64,000 nucleotides of DNA from Ctena decussata (lineage: Eukaryota; Mollusca; Bivalvia; Lucinida; Lucinidae): NCBI GenBank assembly GCA_963989385.1, contig OZ022502.1, positions 48,353,454-48,417,453 of the forward strand, written 5' to 3'. Numbering within the stretch: the first letter of the stretch is position 1; every line of letters begins with the position of its first letter. Positions 44,126-55,400 of the stretch are shown piece after piece. Below the pieces are notes generated by a model. It made no database searches. It had not been told where the DNA came from and saw only the letters and a list, made by a program, of their open reading frames with translations. Position numbers and translations under genes: made by a program.

Positions 44126-44147
44126 TATAATCTGAAAAACAACCTAC

Positions 44148-44404
44148 CTTTGGACTAGATTGATGATTGTGTTGTTGCTGCGGTGATGACCCCGGTGGCT
44201 GAGGTGACGATATTGACGCTGATGATCTCTGTGATGGGGATGGTGACGGCCGCTGTCCTGGGGATAGCTGACCAGTGGACCTCTGAGGCCCGGGTGATGG
44301 GTTCGGGGTGACACGGTTGATGGGTGATGGAGCCGGACTCAGATGAGGTGATGGTTGTGGGGTGGGTCGCTGTGCTGGCGGGTGTGATGATCCTGGAGGC
44401 TGCC
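44148..44404 (-). CDS. ARID1: ARID1 exon 3
   Basis: 257 nt, phase 1 in, 0 out. Acceptor TATTTAATAG (AG at 44405-44406), donor GTAGGT (GT at 44146-44147). Reads QPPGSSHPPAQRPTPQPSPH, then LSPAPSPINRVTPNPSPGPQ, SPGQRPSPSPSQRSSA and QQQHNHQSSPK. Pro/Ser/Gln-rich, as in the N-terminal part of ARID1 proteins. Another frame in the same exon is open but lacks splice-consistent phase; the phase here joins both neighbours without a stop. Confidence 0.85.
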
Positions 44405-44640
44405 CTATTAAATATTAAACCATTCAATGATGAAACTACATTAAATATCTGTTTTTGCTGTTCAAATACATAATAACAACTAAACCAAATACATGTATGA
44501 CTTATTTGCATAAAGACATATCCTAAAATGTTAAGTCTGTGGAAATTTGTGTGACAATACCATACCTCTATGTAAAGCATTACAGAGTTCATGATAAATC
44601 TGACTTTTTCTTACATATTTCTCCTTTAATCATTAAAGGA

Positions 44641-44826
44641 TAAAATAAATGATATAACCTTTCATCAGAACTGAAAAGTCTGCTGGGCTCCTCGACTCAC
44701 ATATATATAAACCTTTCATCAGAACAGAGAAGTCTGCTGGGCTCCTTGACTCACATTATTTAATGTGAGTCGAGGAGCCCAGCAGACTTCTCTGTTGTGA
44801 TGAAAGGTTATATCATTTATTTTACA
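44641..44826. repeat. Hairpin with duplicated left arm
   Basis: Arm A (44641-44702) ATAACCTTTCATCAGAAC, GTCTGCTGGGCTCCTCGACT. A second partial copy lies at 44709-44757, and the reverse complement at 44762-44826. Arms are nearly identical. Confidence 0.85.
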
Positions 44827-45459
44827 CAGAATAGATTGAAGCATCTCAAACTTATCTTCATCCTTTTTCTAATCCACAAATGTTCAGGAATAAGATACAC
44901 CATGTTCCCCCGCCCCCCACCCTCCCCCCCACCCTTTTACAAAGGGCAACATCTTTTGTTTGAGCTCCTGTTTACTTCCCTGGATGACAAAACCCTTCTA
45001 AAATGAAGACTTCTCTTAAAGCAAATAATCTGCTCTTACCACAGCAAATTCTTTCCTTTAAGAGTTGATCCCGTTAGTAAAAGGAGGCATGTTTCCCCTG
45101 AAAGAGTACCAATTCATACTCAAGGGCTAGCGGTGCTTGCAACTGGTGCAGGATGGGGGTTATTTGAATTTTCTTTTTACTCTTACTCAATCCTATCTTC
45201 CTTTTCTCCCTCTATCCACTGAGACGGCTCAATATAGACTGAAGTTCTGTCTCAAAGAGCTGTCAAACCCAAACAACCAACCAACAAACCAACCAAAATG
45301 TTCTTCTCAGGAAAGACGAAATTAAGAATTGTCTTGAACCAAACTTTCTCAAAAGAATATAAAAAATTTTGTAATAAAAGACAGCTCTCTTGAGTTCTTA
45401 GCAAAACATGACAATTCTGATAGCACAGAAAGTCTGTTAGTCAATTGTGGTGTATTTAC
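44827..45459 (-). other. Intron 2 part: repeat family Z piece
   Basis: 44925-45125 holds CCTCCTGTTTACTTCCCTGG-like and TTCCCCTGAAAGAGTACC words of family Z, with a C-rich run at about 44910-44935. No gene. Confidence 0.5.
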
Positions 45460-45571
45460 CTGAAGGCTGAGGTTGTTGTTGAAGAGATCCCTGCTGATTA
45501 CTGTATTGAGAGTTTGGTGGTACCGTTTGTGGACTATAGCCCATCTGATTCTGCTGCTGACTGAATGGAGC
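45460..45571 (-). CDS. ARID1: ARID1 exon 2
   Basis: 112 nt, phase 0 in, 1 out. Acceptor TATTTTCAG (AG at 45572-45573), donor GTAAAT (GT at 45458-45459). Reads APFSQQQNQMGYSPQTVPP then NSQYSNQQGSLQQQPQPS and a split Gly. Gln-rich, without a fold. The donor GTAAAT is slightly off consensus. Confidence 0.85.
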
Positions 45572-45621
45572 CTGAAAATATGGAATCATGAAGAATTATA
45601 ATTTTAATACAGTTCTTCCTA

Positions 45622-46150
45622 TGGCTCCAAATTTGAAGGGGTAACAGGGACAATTTGGGATATTTTCCAGTTGTCTTCATAAACATACATTTTGAACCCT
45701 AGATCATTAGAACTGTCTCCTCAAGATGGTTCTAATTAGGGGTGACCACAGGGTATAATCGATTCCGCTAATTTTCGCTTCCTGCAGAGACTGTACATCA
45801 CATTTGGCTTCTGCCGAGACTGTCCACGAACTCTTGCTTCCTGCAGGGACTACTGTCCTCGAAAATTGGCTTCCTGTAGAGACTGTCCGCGTGACTGTTC
45901 CTTCCTGCCGAGAGCCTCGACAGGAAGCATAATCACGTGGACAGTCTCTGCAGGAAGCCATTTATCATGTACAGAGGTATCGGCAGGAAGCAAGAGTTCG
46001 CGGACAGTCTCGGCAGAAGCCAAATATGATGTACAGTCTCTGCAGGAAGCGAAAATTAGTGGAATCGATTATACCCTGTGGTGACAACTTATTAAGAAAA
46101 ATTTTATCACAGAATTATCCTTAAAACCCCATCCCTTATCTGGAACTCTG
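45622..46150. mobile_element. AGATAAG hairpin MITE split by foldback copy B
   Basis: Left arm GGCTCCAAATTTGAAGGGGT ... TCTAATTAGGGGTGAC; right arm GTGACAACTTATTAAGAAAA ... CTTATCTGGAACTCTG. The foldback 45747-46080 sits in the right half of the palindrome. Confidence 0.85.
45747..46080. mobile_element. Foldback transposon with CAC-type ends and 5-bp TSD, copy B
   Basis: CACAGGGTATAATCGATTCC and GGAATCGATTATACCCTGTG at the ends. GTGAC at 45742-45746 and 46081-46085 is a perfect 5-bp duplication. Arms of GCTTCCTGCAGAGACTGTNC words, shorter inside than copy A. Confidence 0.93.
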
Positions 46151-46240
46151 AAAATATTAGTACAGTGCTTTCTAAGTATCCTGGAGTCCAAGATACTTTT
46201 TACATGTATGAAAACTGACAGTGCTCCATATCTGATGAGA

Positions 46241-46511
46241 TTGATTGAATGATTTGATGCTTAACGTCCTCGGTAAACAGCTATGGTCATGTCAGGACAG
46301 TCAGTTACCCTAACCACACTTTTCCTGAGCAGGCTTAGACCTCCTAAGCAGTTAACCAGTACTAAGTTCACATACTTTCGCCAGTAACTGACAACTGCCC
46401 TTCTTGAATCAGCGGAAGGAGAAACAAAAGTATGTGGCCAGACAGGGTTTCGAGCCCAGGACCTCTGACTTATGAGTCAGGTGCCCTACCGATTGCGCTA
46501 CGCGGCCTGGC
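46241..46511 (-). mobile_element. tRNA-derived SINE family 1, full copy
   Basis: Minus strand head: GCGTAGCGCAATCGGTAGGG, CTGACTCATAAGTCAG (anticodon loop CAT, Met-like), GGGCTCGAAACCC. Body as in 7577-7856. Target duplication ATATCTGATGAGA (46228-46240) against ATATATGATGAGA (46512-46524). Confidence 0.9.
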
Positions 46512-47228
46512 ATATATGATGAGAAGTCATACATGTAGCTGTATAGTTTTGAATGTTTTTCAAATTATACAAACTTTACGCAGTTGTGGCCCTTCATTGC
46601 CATTGCAATGGTACTACGTTTCTGTTGCGGGGTCACATCAAAATCTCCGAATCATCGAACCCAACCCTTATCTACTACATCAAAGGTGAATGGAAATACT
46701 TCCAAGGGAAGCAACAACTATTTTTCATTTTTGCCTCCCTACACTATCAGGGTTAACCCTTGAAGGAAAGAATTTACTCCCCTTGGAGCAAATTCTTTCC
46801 TTTAAGAGTCAACCCTTTTCTTGGCATGTTTTCGATGCTTTTTTCATTACTTTAGTGGACAGAAAAAATAGCCATCAGAGGAGATGGCAAATCCCCCGAC
46901 CGAAGACCCCCATGGGCCTTGGTAAAAAGGGTGCACTTCAAAACACATATAAGTAATATATTGTCGTTCTTTTATGCTTCTGACTGACATTAACTGTTAA
47001 CAGATGCATGATTATATAACACTCAGACTAAAACAGTATGCTTGACTGCTAAAAAGAGGTAATATCTCAAACAGCCACCATATACACAAATGTATAGCAT
47101 ACGATACATTCAACTTTCAAAATGTGTGAATAACTTCTAAAGTACAAGCCCTACAAATCTAATTTTGAGTTCTCTAGTAAGTGAATTTGGACAAAGAATC
47201 CAAATCTGGAATTTTTTTTTTTTTTTTT

Positions 47229-47259
<31 letters not shown>

Positions 47260-47380
47260 GGTGCAGGAGGGGTCACGGGAATGTGGAGGGGTAAGAGAGA
47301 GTTAGGAACACTGATAAGATATCACAGCATGATCATCAATATTCTAAAAGGTACATGGCTATTCAAATTCTGGAGCTGGC
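46512..47380 (-). other. Intron 1 part: family Z piece and homopolymers
   Basis: 46740-46820 is a palindrome AAGGAAAGAATTTACTCCCC / GGAGCAAATTCTTTCCTT of family Z. 47211-47238 T run followed by 47239-47261 G run. No gene. Confidence 0.6.
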
Positions 47381-48449
47381 CAGGGTTATACAGTTATGGA
47401 GAAGAGACTCAAACAGCAGCTCAAACTACCAAAGGGAAATAATTCACTTAGTCTAAAAGCAAGAGTTATCATTCATGTATGAGACAAATTGTCATGACCT
47501 GTTCTGCATATCTGTGAAGTATCATGAAAATATTTCAAAAAGTATTCAAGCTATGGAGCGGACACCTAAAATCATCAAAGGGAAATAACTCCAAAAGTAA
47601 GAAAGCAAGAGTTGTCATTCTTATTCGCGACACATCATCATGACCTGTTCTACATATCTGTGAAGTATCATGAAAATATTCCAAAAGGTATTCAAGTTAC
47701 AGAGCGGACACGAAATCAGACCTAAAACTATCAAGGGGAAATAACTCAAAAAGTAAGAAAGCAGGAGTTGTCATTCTTGTTCGCGACACATCGTCATGAC
47801 CTGTTCTACATATCTGTGAAGTATCATGAAAATATTCCAAAAGGTATTCAAGTTATAGAGCGGACATGAAATCATACCTAAAATGATCAAGGGGAAATAA
47901 CTCAAAAAGTAAGAAAGCAAGAGTTGTCATTCTTTTTCGCGACACACCGTCATGACCTGTTCTACATATCTGTGAAGTATCATGAAAATATTCCAAAGGG
48001 TATTCTAGTTATAGAGCGGACACGAATCTGCCAAAAAATCACACCTAAAACTATCAAGGGGAAATAACTCAAAAAGTAAGAAAGCAAGAGTTGTCATTCT
48101 TGTTCGCGACACATCGTCATGACCTGTTCTACATTTCTGTGAAGTATCATGAAAATATTCCAAAGGGTATTCAAGTTACAGAGCGGACACGAATCTGCCA
48201 AAAAATCACCAAAGGGGAGATAATTCAAAAATTACAAAAGCAAGAGTTACCATTCTTGTACGCGACACATCGTCATGACCTGTTCTACATAACTGTGAAG
48301 TATCATGAAAATATTCCAAAGGGTATTCAAGATATAGAGCGGACAAGAAAGTGTTTACGGACGGACGGACGGACGGACAGACGGACGGACGGACGGACGG
48401 ACGCCAGGCTCATCGCTATATCCCCCGAACCTTTCGGTCGGGGGATAAA
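47380..48449 (+). mobile_element. Pearl-like element j
   Basis: Seven units of about 150 bp (GTCATGACCTGTTCTACATA, TCTGTGAAGTATCATGAAAA, TATTCCAAAGGGTATTC, TAGAGCGGACA), (GGAC)n at 48357-48402, and hairpin TATCCCCCGAACC-TTTC-GGTCGGGGGATA. The 5' end was not found. The open frame at 48091-48513 is the repeat read through. Confidence 0.85.
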
Positions 48450-48828
48450 AAGCCTCAGCTCTTCAATTAGTCCAGCTCCGAACCGAAATTATTTCAGAAA
48501 CAAAGTTTCGTGAAAATCGAAACTTGTTTCTAGGTATTTTCCGGTCCAGAGCTGGGCTACTCTTCAATTAGACAGTGAAAAACACACAAACAGCAGCATC
48601 CCACCATATTCACAACTAAACTAAACCACCAAGTTTACATGCCAAAGCCAGAGCATCGAACACGTGTTTAATAATTCAACGATACTAGATGAGCAGAACT
48701 TGGATGTATTGGAAAACTGTTTCACTTCGATTTCTCTTCAGCTAAGCTTCCAATACAGAATAGAAATCAAGAGATACGGCTGCCTTATTTGGTCAACAGC
48801 AAGCAGATAAAACAAACGCAAAAAAATG

Positions 48829-51800
48829 CAAGAGGCCCAGTAGGGCTGGAATCGCTCACCCACTTAAACAAGGCCTTTTCTGTATGTGAGATTTCTAAAC
48901 TTATGATGAGTGAACCTGGCTGAGCACAGGTTCAAACTCATGATCCTTAGAATATGGTAGATTGGTAGTCCAGGACCACGGTTGTGGCCCCATCTGACCA
49001 GTACATGATACTTAAAAATACTTCATCAAACGTAACAGTCTGCAAGTTTTATAAAATTGGTAAGGTTGCTGTGTTTATACTGATTCCTATCACATACATG
49101 AGATGCTGTGATTTACTATTTACATGCTGGATTACCAATCTGAGGGTCATGATACTCATACCTGGTTCAAGCCCCTACTCAGACTGCCTGTCTTCAGTAA
49201 ATGCCTGAAATCTGAATTCTACATATCTGTATGACAATGCTGTAGAGACCTAAAACCCAAGTTCACTCTCATGGCATTCAATACACTCAAAACCTGCCAG
49301 ACAAGCCCAAATAAACATAGATCTTAGGACAACCAATGCCTAGCAAACTGATACCAATCTTGCTTTTTTGTAATTTCTCTCAATTTGAAAACATGTATTT
49401 TGTATTAAATCAAAAATTCTAACTAGGATTCAGCTGTGTCCCGACTGCAAAAAGTCTTTTTTTCTCTAATTTAGTTTTAGTCTTTTAAGACAGTCTGACT
49501 GGAGATAAGTACATGTAAACACAGAGGACTGATGTAAAAATGAGCATGTCCAAAGACAGAATGAGAGTCAATCTGACAAGATCTGCAAATGATGCTGGTG
49601 CTGCAGAAACAACATCATGGTGTAAGGTTGTTTGAAGTTTCATCACTTACAAGCTCTTGTAGTCTCTGATAAAAGGAGCTAACACTGTCCACATGGGTAG
49701 ATTTAAACTTGGCTTTAACTCTGTGGGTAGAATTAAACTTGGCCATGTTAAGCAATGCATTAAAAGTAAGTCAAGGTCAGCAAACTACACTGATGTTGCA
49801 GAGACATCATGTTGTATGCTTACGTGAAGTTTCTTCACAAGTTATTTAGTCTCTGAACAAGAGGCCCAAATGGGCCTGATATCGCTCACCTGGCTATTAT
49901 GCAACAGGACCATTCTGATACAAAATTGGTCCAATTCCACTGAGATTTTCTTATTTTCACATTTTGCTACTTTTAGTAACAGAGGCCAGCTTGCCTGGTC
50001 TTTATTTATTTACTTTTGGAACACCTCAATGCAAGAATCATTTTGCCACAAATTTCATCAAAATCCATCCAGGGGCTACTGAGATATTACCAGTTTCATG
50101 TTTTGTGCTATTTTTAGTAACGGCAGATGGCGGCCATCTTGGATTGCCAAAATGCAAAAAATCGAAAAGCCTTCATGCAAGGACCATTTTGACACAAATT
50201 TGGTCCATTTCCATAGTAATTTTCCAATTTTCTCATTTTGCTATTTTAAGTAACACAGGCCAACTTGACGTATCTATATTTGTTAATTTTTGAAACATCT
50301 CAAAGCAAGAATCATTTTGCCACAAATTTCATCTAAATCCATTCAGCGGTTACTGAGATATATTCATTTTCATGTTTTGTGCTATTTTTAGTAACGGCAG
50401 ATGGCAGCCATCTTGGAATGCCAAAATGGAAAAAATCGAAAAAGCTTAATGAAAGGAACATTCTGACACAAAATTAGCCCAATTCCATTGACATTTTCTA
50501 ATTTTCACATTTTTCTATTTTTAGTAACAGAGGCCAATTAGACTGGTCTACAGTTAGATATTTTTGAAACATCTCAATGCAAGAATCATTTTGACACAAA
50601 TTTCATCAAAATCCATTCAGCGGTTACTGAGATATTGTCATTTTCATGTTTTGTGCTATTTTTAGTAACAGCAGATGGTGGCCATCTTGGAATGCAAAAA
50701 ATTGCAATTAATCGAAATGACTTCATGCAAGGAACATTCTGACACATAATTGGTCCAATTCCATTCAAGGGTTCTTGAGTAACTGTCATTTTTATGTTTG
50801 TGCTATTTTTAGTAACATCAGATGGCAGCCATCTTGGAATGCCAAATTGCAATTACTCGAAATGGCTTAATGCAAGGAACATTCTGACACAAAATTGGTC
50901 CAATTCCATTCAAGGGTTCTTGAGTAATTATCATTTTTATGTTTGTGCTATTTTTAGTAACACCAGATGGCGGCCATCTTGGAATGCCGAATTGCAATTA
51001 ATCGAAACAGCTTCATGCAAGGAACATTCTGACACAAAATTGGTCCAATTCCATTCAAGGGTTCTTGAGTAATTGTCATTTTTATCTTTGTGCTATTTTT
51101 AGTAACGGCCCCCATGGTGGCCATCTTGGATAGTCAACTGGCACAAAATTGAAATAATTCCATTCAAGAACCATTTTTGACCAAATCTGGTCAGAATTGG
51201 TTGCATTTTCTTGAGATATTGACATTTGAGCAAAATCGGTCTTGTAAACGCTAAGTAGGTCACTGTGACCTAATTCTGCTATAGATTTTTTTTATTTTTA
51301 CAATTTTTAATACCAAGGCCCCATTTATGTTCCATGCAAACTTTCAACGAAATATACCAAACGGTTCTGGAGAAGAAGTTGATTTTGTTGTTTTTGCTAT
51401 TTTTAGTAACGGCGGCCATCTTGGATTCTTGACCTGACCCAATTTTACAATTTTGAAACCCTGCAGTCTGGTCATGCTCCATGTGAAATTTGAGATCCAT
51501 GGGTTCAGTGGTTTTAGAGAAGAAGTTGTTTGAAGTTGTTTAAATAGGTCCTTTTTTGACATTGGCATTTGAGCAAAATTACACTCATAAACAGAAAGTA
51601 GGTCACTGTGACAAAACTCCGCTACAGATTTTTTTCATTTTTACAATTTTGAATACCAAGGTTTTACTGATGTTCCATGCCAAAATTCAGACAAATATAC
51701 CCAGTGGTTCTGGAGAAGAAGTTTATTTTGTTGTTTTTGCTATTTTTAGTAACGGCGGCCATCTTGGATTTTCAACCTGACCCAATTTTACAATTCTGAG

Positions 51801-52970
51801 ACCCTGGAGTCAGGTCATGCTCCATGTGAAATTTGAGAACCATGGGACCAGTAGTTTTACAGAAGAAGATGTTTGAATATTTGTTTTTAGGTGTTGACGG
51901 ACACATTGTGTGACGACGCACGACGCACGACGCACGCCGGACGCATTGGTATGACAATAGCTCACTATGGCCCTTCGGGCCAGGTGAGCTAAAAATGAAG
52001 CTAAACACAGGGAGTAGACCCAGTGAGTTGGCTATATTCACTCAAGAAAGTAGATCAAGGTCAGCAAACAAGACTGGTATTGCAGAGACAATGTCATGAT
52101 GTAAGTAAGTATAAGTTATGTGCGAAGTTTCATCACAAAGAGTTTTTAATGACAGATCAGAAATGGAGCTAATGCAGTGGATAGATGTAAATTTGGCTAT
52201 GTACAACAGAGCATAAAAAGTAGGTCAAGGTCAGCAAAAAACACTGGTGTTGCGGAGAACATGTCATGATGAAAGCTTCTACAAAGTTACTCTAAAAAAG
52301 AACTCTTTCAGACTTTGAGAAATTAAAATGAAACACAACGAGTAGATATAAATTTGGCTAAGTTCAGCCTGTGAAAGACGGTAAAGGTCAGCAAAAGATA
52401 CTGGTACCACAGAGCCAATGTCATGATGTCTGTTTGAGTGTAGTTTCATCACAAAATGTGTTTTAATGGTAGTCTCTGAGACATTGAGCTAAAAGCAGTG
52501 GGAAAATGCAGTGGCTATGTTCAACAGTGTGAAAGTAGGTCAAGGTCAGCATACAACAATGGTGTTGTGGAGATGACACCATGATGTAAGACTTTATGAA
52601 TTTGCATTATAAAAGGTCTTCAAACCTCTGAGAAACTAAGCTAAATGCAGTGTGTAGACTTAAATTTGGCTATGTTCACCACAGGGTGAGAAGTAGTTAA
52701 GGTCGGACCTTGACCTGCAAAGGACACTGGTACAGGTAAGTTTGGCTAAGTACCTTAAAGGGAGAGTGATAAGTAGGTCAAGACAAGGGAAATGGAGACA
52801 CTGGTACAGGTAAGTTTGGCTAAGTACCTTCAAGGGAGAGTGACAAGTAGGTCAAGACAAGGGAAAAGGAGCTGAACGCAGTGGGTTAATCATCAGGTTG
52901 ACAACACCCCACTGCGGAAAGTGACCCGAATGTCGCTCCTGCTTGCTAAAGCAGTGGCAACAATAAATCA
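48829..52970 (+). mobile_element. Pearl-like element k, host of element l
   Basis: 5' CAAGAGGCCCAGTAGGGCTG-GAATCGCTCACC. Core units (AGTAGGTCAAGGTCAGCAAA, CACTGGTGTTGCAGAGACAA, TGTCATGATGTAAG) before 49858 and from about 51995 to 52890. The end is unclear (GTGACCCGAATGTCGCTCC). The sequence between 48900 and 49600 is unassigned. Confidence 0.6.
49858..51992 (+). mobile_element. Pearl-like element l, nested in element k
   Basis: 5' CAAGAGGCCCAAATGGGCCT then CGCTCACCTGG; 3' GCTCACTATGGCCCTTCGGG-CCAGGTGAGCT and AAAAA. Core units of 140-290 bp all carry GATGGCGGCCATCTTGGA or close forms, TTTTGCTATTTTTAGTAACG and TCCATTCAAGGGTTCTTGAG. Near its end ACGACGCACGACGCACG. Flanks CTCTGAA | AATGAAGC rebuild a unit of k. 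Confidence 0.88.
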
Positions 52971-53019
52971 CCCCACTCTAATAAACCTGCTCCTCATCTC
53001 TCCATTTTTTTTGTGTGTG

Positions 53020-53350
53020 TTAACCAGGGGGGTATTAAAGATAATTCAAAGATAATTTCCAATAGCCTATTTCTCGGTGAGAAGGTTCTAACGAGGGGTC
53101 ATCAATGATTTTATATGGAGAAAGGTGGAAATTCTCTCTACATTACCCCTGTTACCCCTCCTTATTGAATTATTATGGCTAATAGGTCCCACTCAAAATC
53201 TGACTTATCCTGGACAGGAGACTATTCCATGCTCAACCCCGGTAAAGCAGAACAAACTAAAGACACAGACAGCAGCTCCAGGTAAGAGAAGGTTATGAGG
53301 ATAATTTAAAAATAATTTCTCTCCCTGTTACCCCTTCTTGTCTGGAGCAC
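53020..53350. mobile_element. Two decayed AGATAAG MITEs
   Basis: 53025-53168 keeps AAAGATAATTTCC, GAGAAGGTTCTAACGAGGGG and CCCTGTTACCCCTCCTTA. 53278-53350 is an internally deleted copy (CTCCAGGTAAGAGAAGG ... CCCCTTCTTGTCTGGAGC). Confidence 0.6.
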
Positions 53351-55400
53351 CAATAGCCTATGCTTAGGTGTCTGACCAGGCAATAAAATCAAACAGAGAA
53401 ATCTGCAGTCTCTAATCACCCTGTCAAAGCCAGTACATCACATTTCTGACATGACTGAGCACAGCTATTTATAGACAGTCAATTTTCCCAGTTTGTGTCA
53501 TAATGTTCAATCCTATTAATTAAAAGACAGAATTAGATGTGTGGGTTTTCCCCTTATCTGCCAGCAATCAATCTTCAGTAATATACCATGTATATACCCC
53601 TCTATAATCTGACACTAAACTTCAGCAGCAGTTAGCATGGTTAGTCAAGCCTGTTATATTATTCTCTTGTTCCCATAGTCAATATCTTAGATTGCCGCAA
53701 TAAGATACTGAAGGCTTGCTCGCTGTCTGTATTGATCCGTCACACAAGGAAACAATTACGACTTAATCCAGAAACCAACCTAACAAACAGCTGGTTAAAA
53801 AAGATAGAAACAATTAGGACATGCAATTAGGTAACTGAAATACTAAGACACTAACCTCAAGTCCATTAACTCTCAATTACAGCTTCATTTAACCACACCA
53901 TTTATATGGTCTTTAAAATGTGTTTTTTTTTTGTTGTTGTTGTTGTTTGTTTTTGTTTATAATCATGAAAGTAAATAGATTGATGACTTATGATTTTACA
54001 TCCTTTTCAACAGTATTTCAGTCTTATCAGGACGATAGTAGGGTGATAATGAAAGGCTGTGTGCAATGGAACCTCTTTTACAGTTGGAAAGATTTCAGCA
54101 TACAAATGGGCTTGAACCCTAGACCGAAAGATCAGTAGGCCAGCGCTTAACCTGGGTCCTATGAATATAAATAAGTTGGACCCTAAACAAAAACAGCAGG
54201 CTGTTTGACTGAGTCTGTTTAAGACCCAGTAACGAAATGTGCAACACTGGTCACATCCTGTTACACTGGCTTTACAGCCTTTACTACCGTATACAAGATA
54301 ATGTTTTCAGTGTTCCGTTTTTCGTGATATTTTGCGGTCACTTAGAAACCGTGAATATCAAAATCGCGAAATAATTTCCTGTTTTTTACAAAGTATCTTC
54401 TGTAGACACAGTGTTTACATATTTTGTTTCTGTTTGCTTCGGTAATTGCTGGTACTTTTCATTGAGCCAGTTCTTTCATTAACCTGCGGCAGGGCTGCCA
54501 CAGGTTACTGAACAAACTGGCTCAAGTGAAAAAGAATTAGTTTAGCTTTTCGTGCATGTTGCTAACCCTGAAAATTATGAATCACGAAAATTAATGACTA
54601 TGTTTTTGACCCTTAACCGCGAAAATTTGAACCTGTGAAAATCACCGCATATATGGTATATCAGAAATAAATAGGATTAACTTGGGAGCACCTGGCCTAG
54701 TGGACTGAATGATCGCCTTTCAAATAGGGGCTTGGGTTTAAATTGACTCCCACCAGTGGCACACAGCTGATTCATTTTTTCCATCAAACTATCAAGAAAA
54801 TCTGCATCCAGCATGCCCTAAGCTGAAATACCGCATTCAACCAAATTATCGCACATGCCCCTGTAAGGTAACATCAGTGTAATTTTTTGGCATATGACTA
54901 AGTGCACCTATTTTTAATAGCTTGCTAGTTTACAAGACCTGAAAAATGCTTCAGAATCTTTCATTTTTCATTTGTGGAGCTTCGCTATCCTTCTATGACC
55001 ATAAGCAGCTTTTCTCCAATGCTTATCCTTTAAACTGTTTCCTTGAATATATAACAGAGCGTTGATATGTGAGCTTATAAGAATGAAAATTTACTACAAG
55101 TATTTTAATACTGCCATTTTGAAAAAATTCAGTGCACAGGGTGCTAAAAGGGTCGATTACGGCAGGTGTTATTACGATGGGGGGGGGGGGGGGGGGGGTG
55201 TCAGTGATTGCACAGTGATTGCAGTGGCGCTTAAAGTCAGCAGATTGTCCGTCTTATTAAAAATGGTAAAACTGAATGTGCAATTTTAACACAACAAGGT
55301 TAATTGTGCCTGTTATGGTTCTGTGCCTGCTGAATTGTACTGACATTCCAGAACACAAAAATTCAGTTGACTGATTAAGCCATTAATTGTTTTGTCAAAT
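53351..55400 (-). other. Intron 1 part
   Basis: 54040-54150 is a SINE family 3 piece (GAAAGGCTGTGTGCAA, GGGCTTGAACCCTAGACCG). 54280-54665 looks like a MITE (ACCGTATAC ... ATATATGGTAT, with CGTGAATATC/CGAAAATT words). 54680-54850 has a tRNA-like GGGCTTGGGTTTAAATTG. G run at 55180-55198. No gene. Confidence 0.5.

Noticed and set aside
44155..44592. Alternative frame of exon 3 (AASRIITPASTATHPTTI...)
   Set aside because: Would break phase with exons 2 and 4; the QPPGSSHPPAQRPT frame joins both neighbours without a stop.
48091..48513. 140-codon frame with RTDRRTDGRTD
   Set aside because: Read-through of pearl core units and the GGAC microsatellite.
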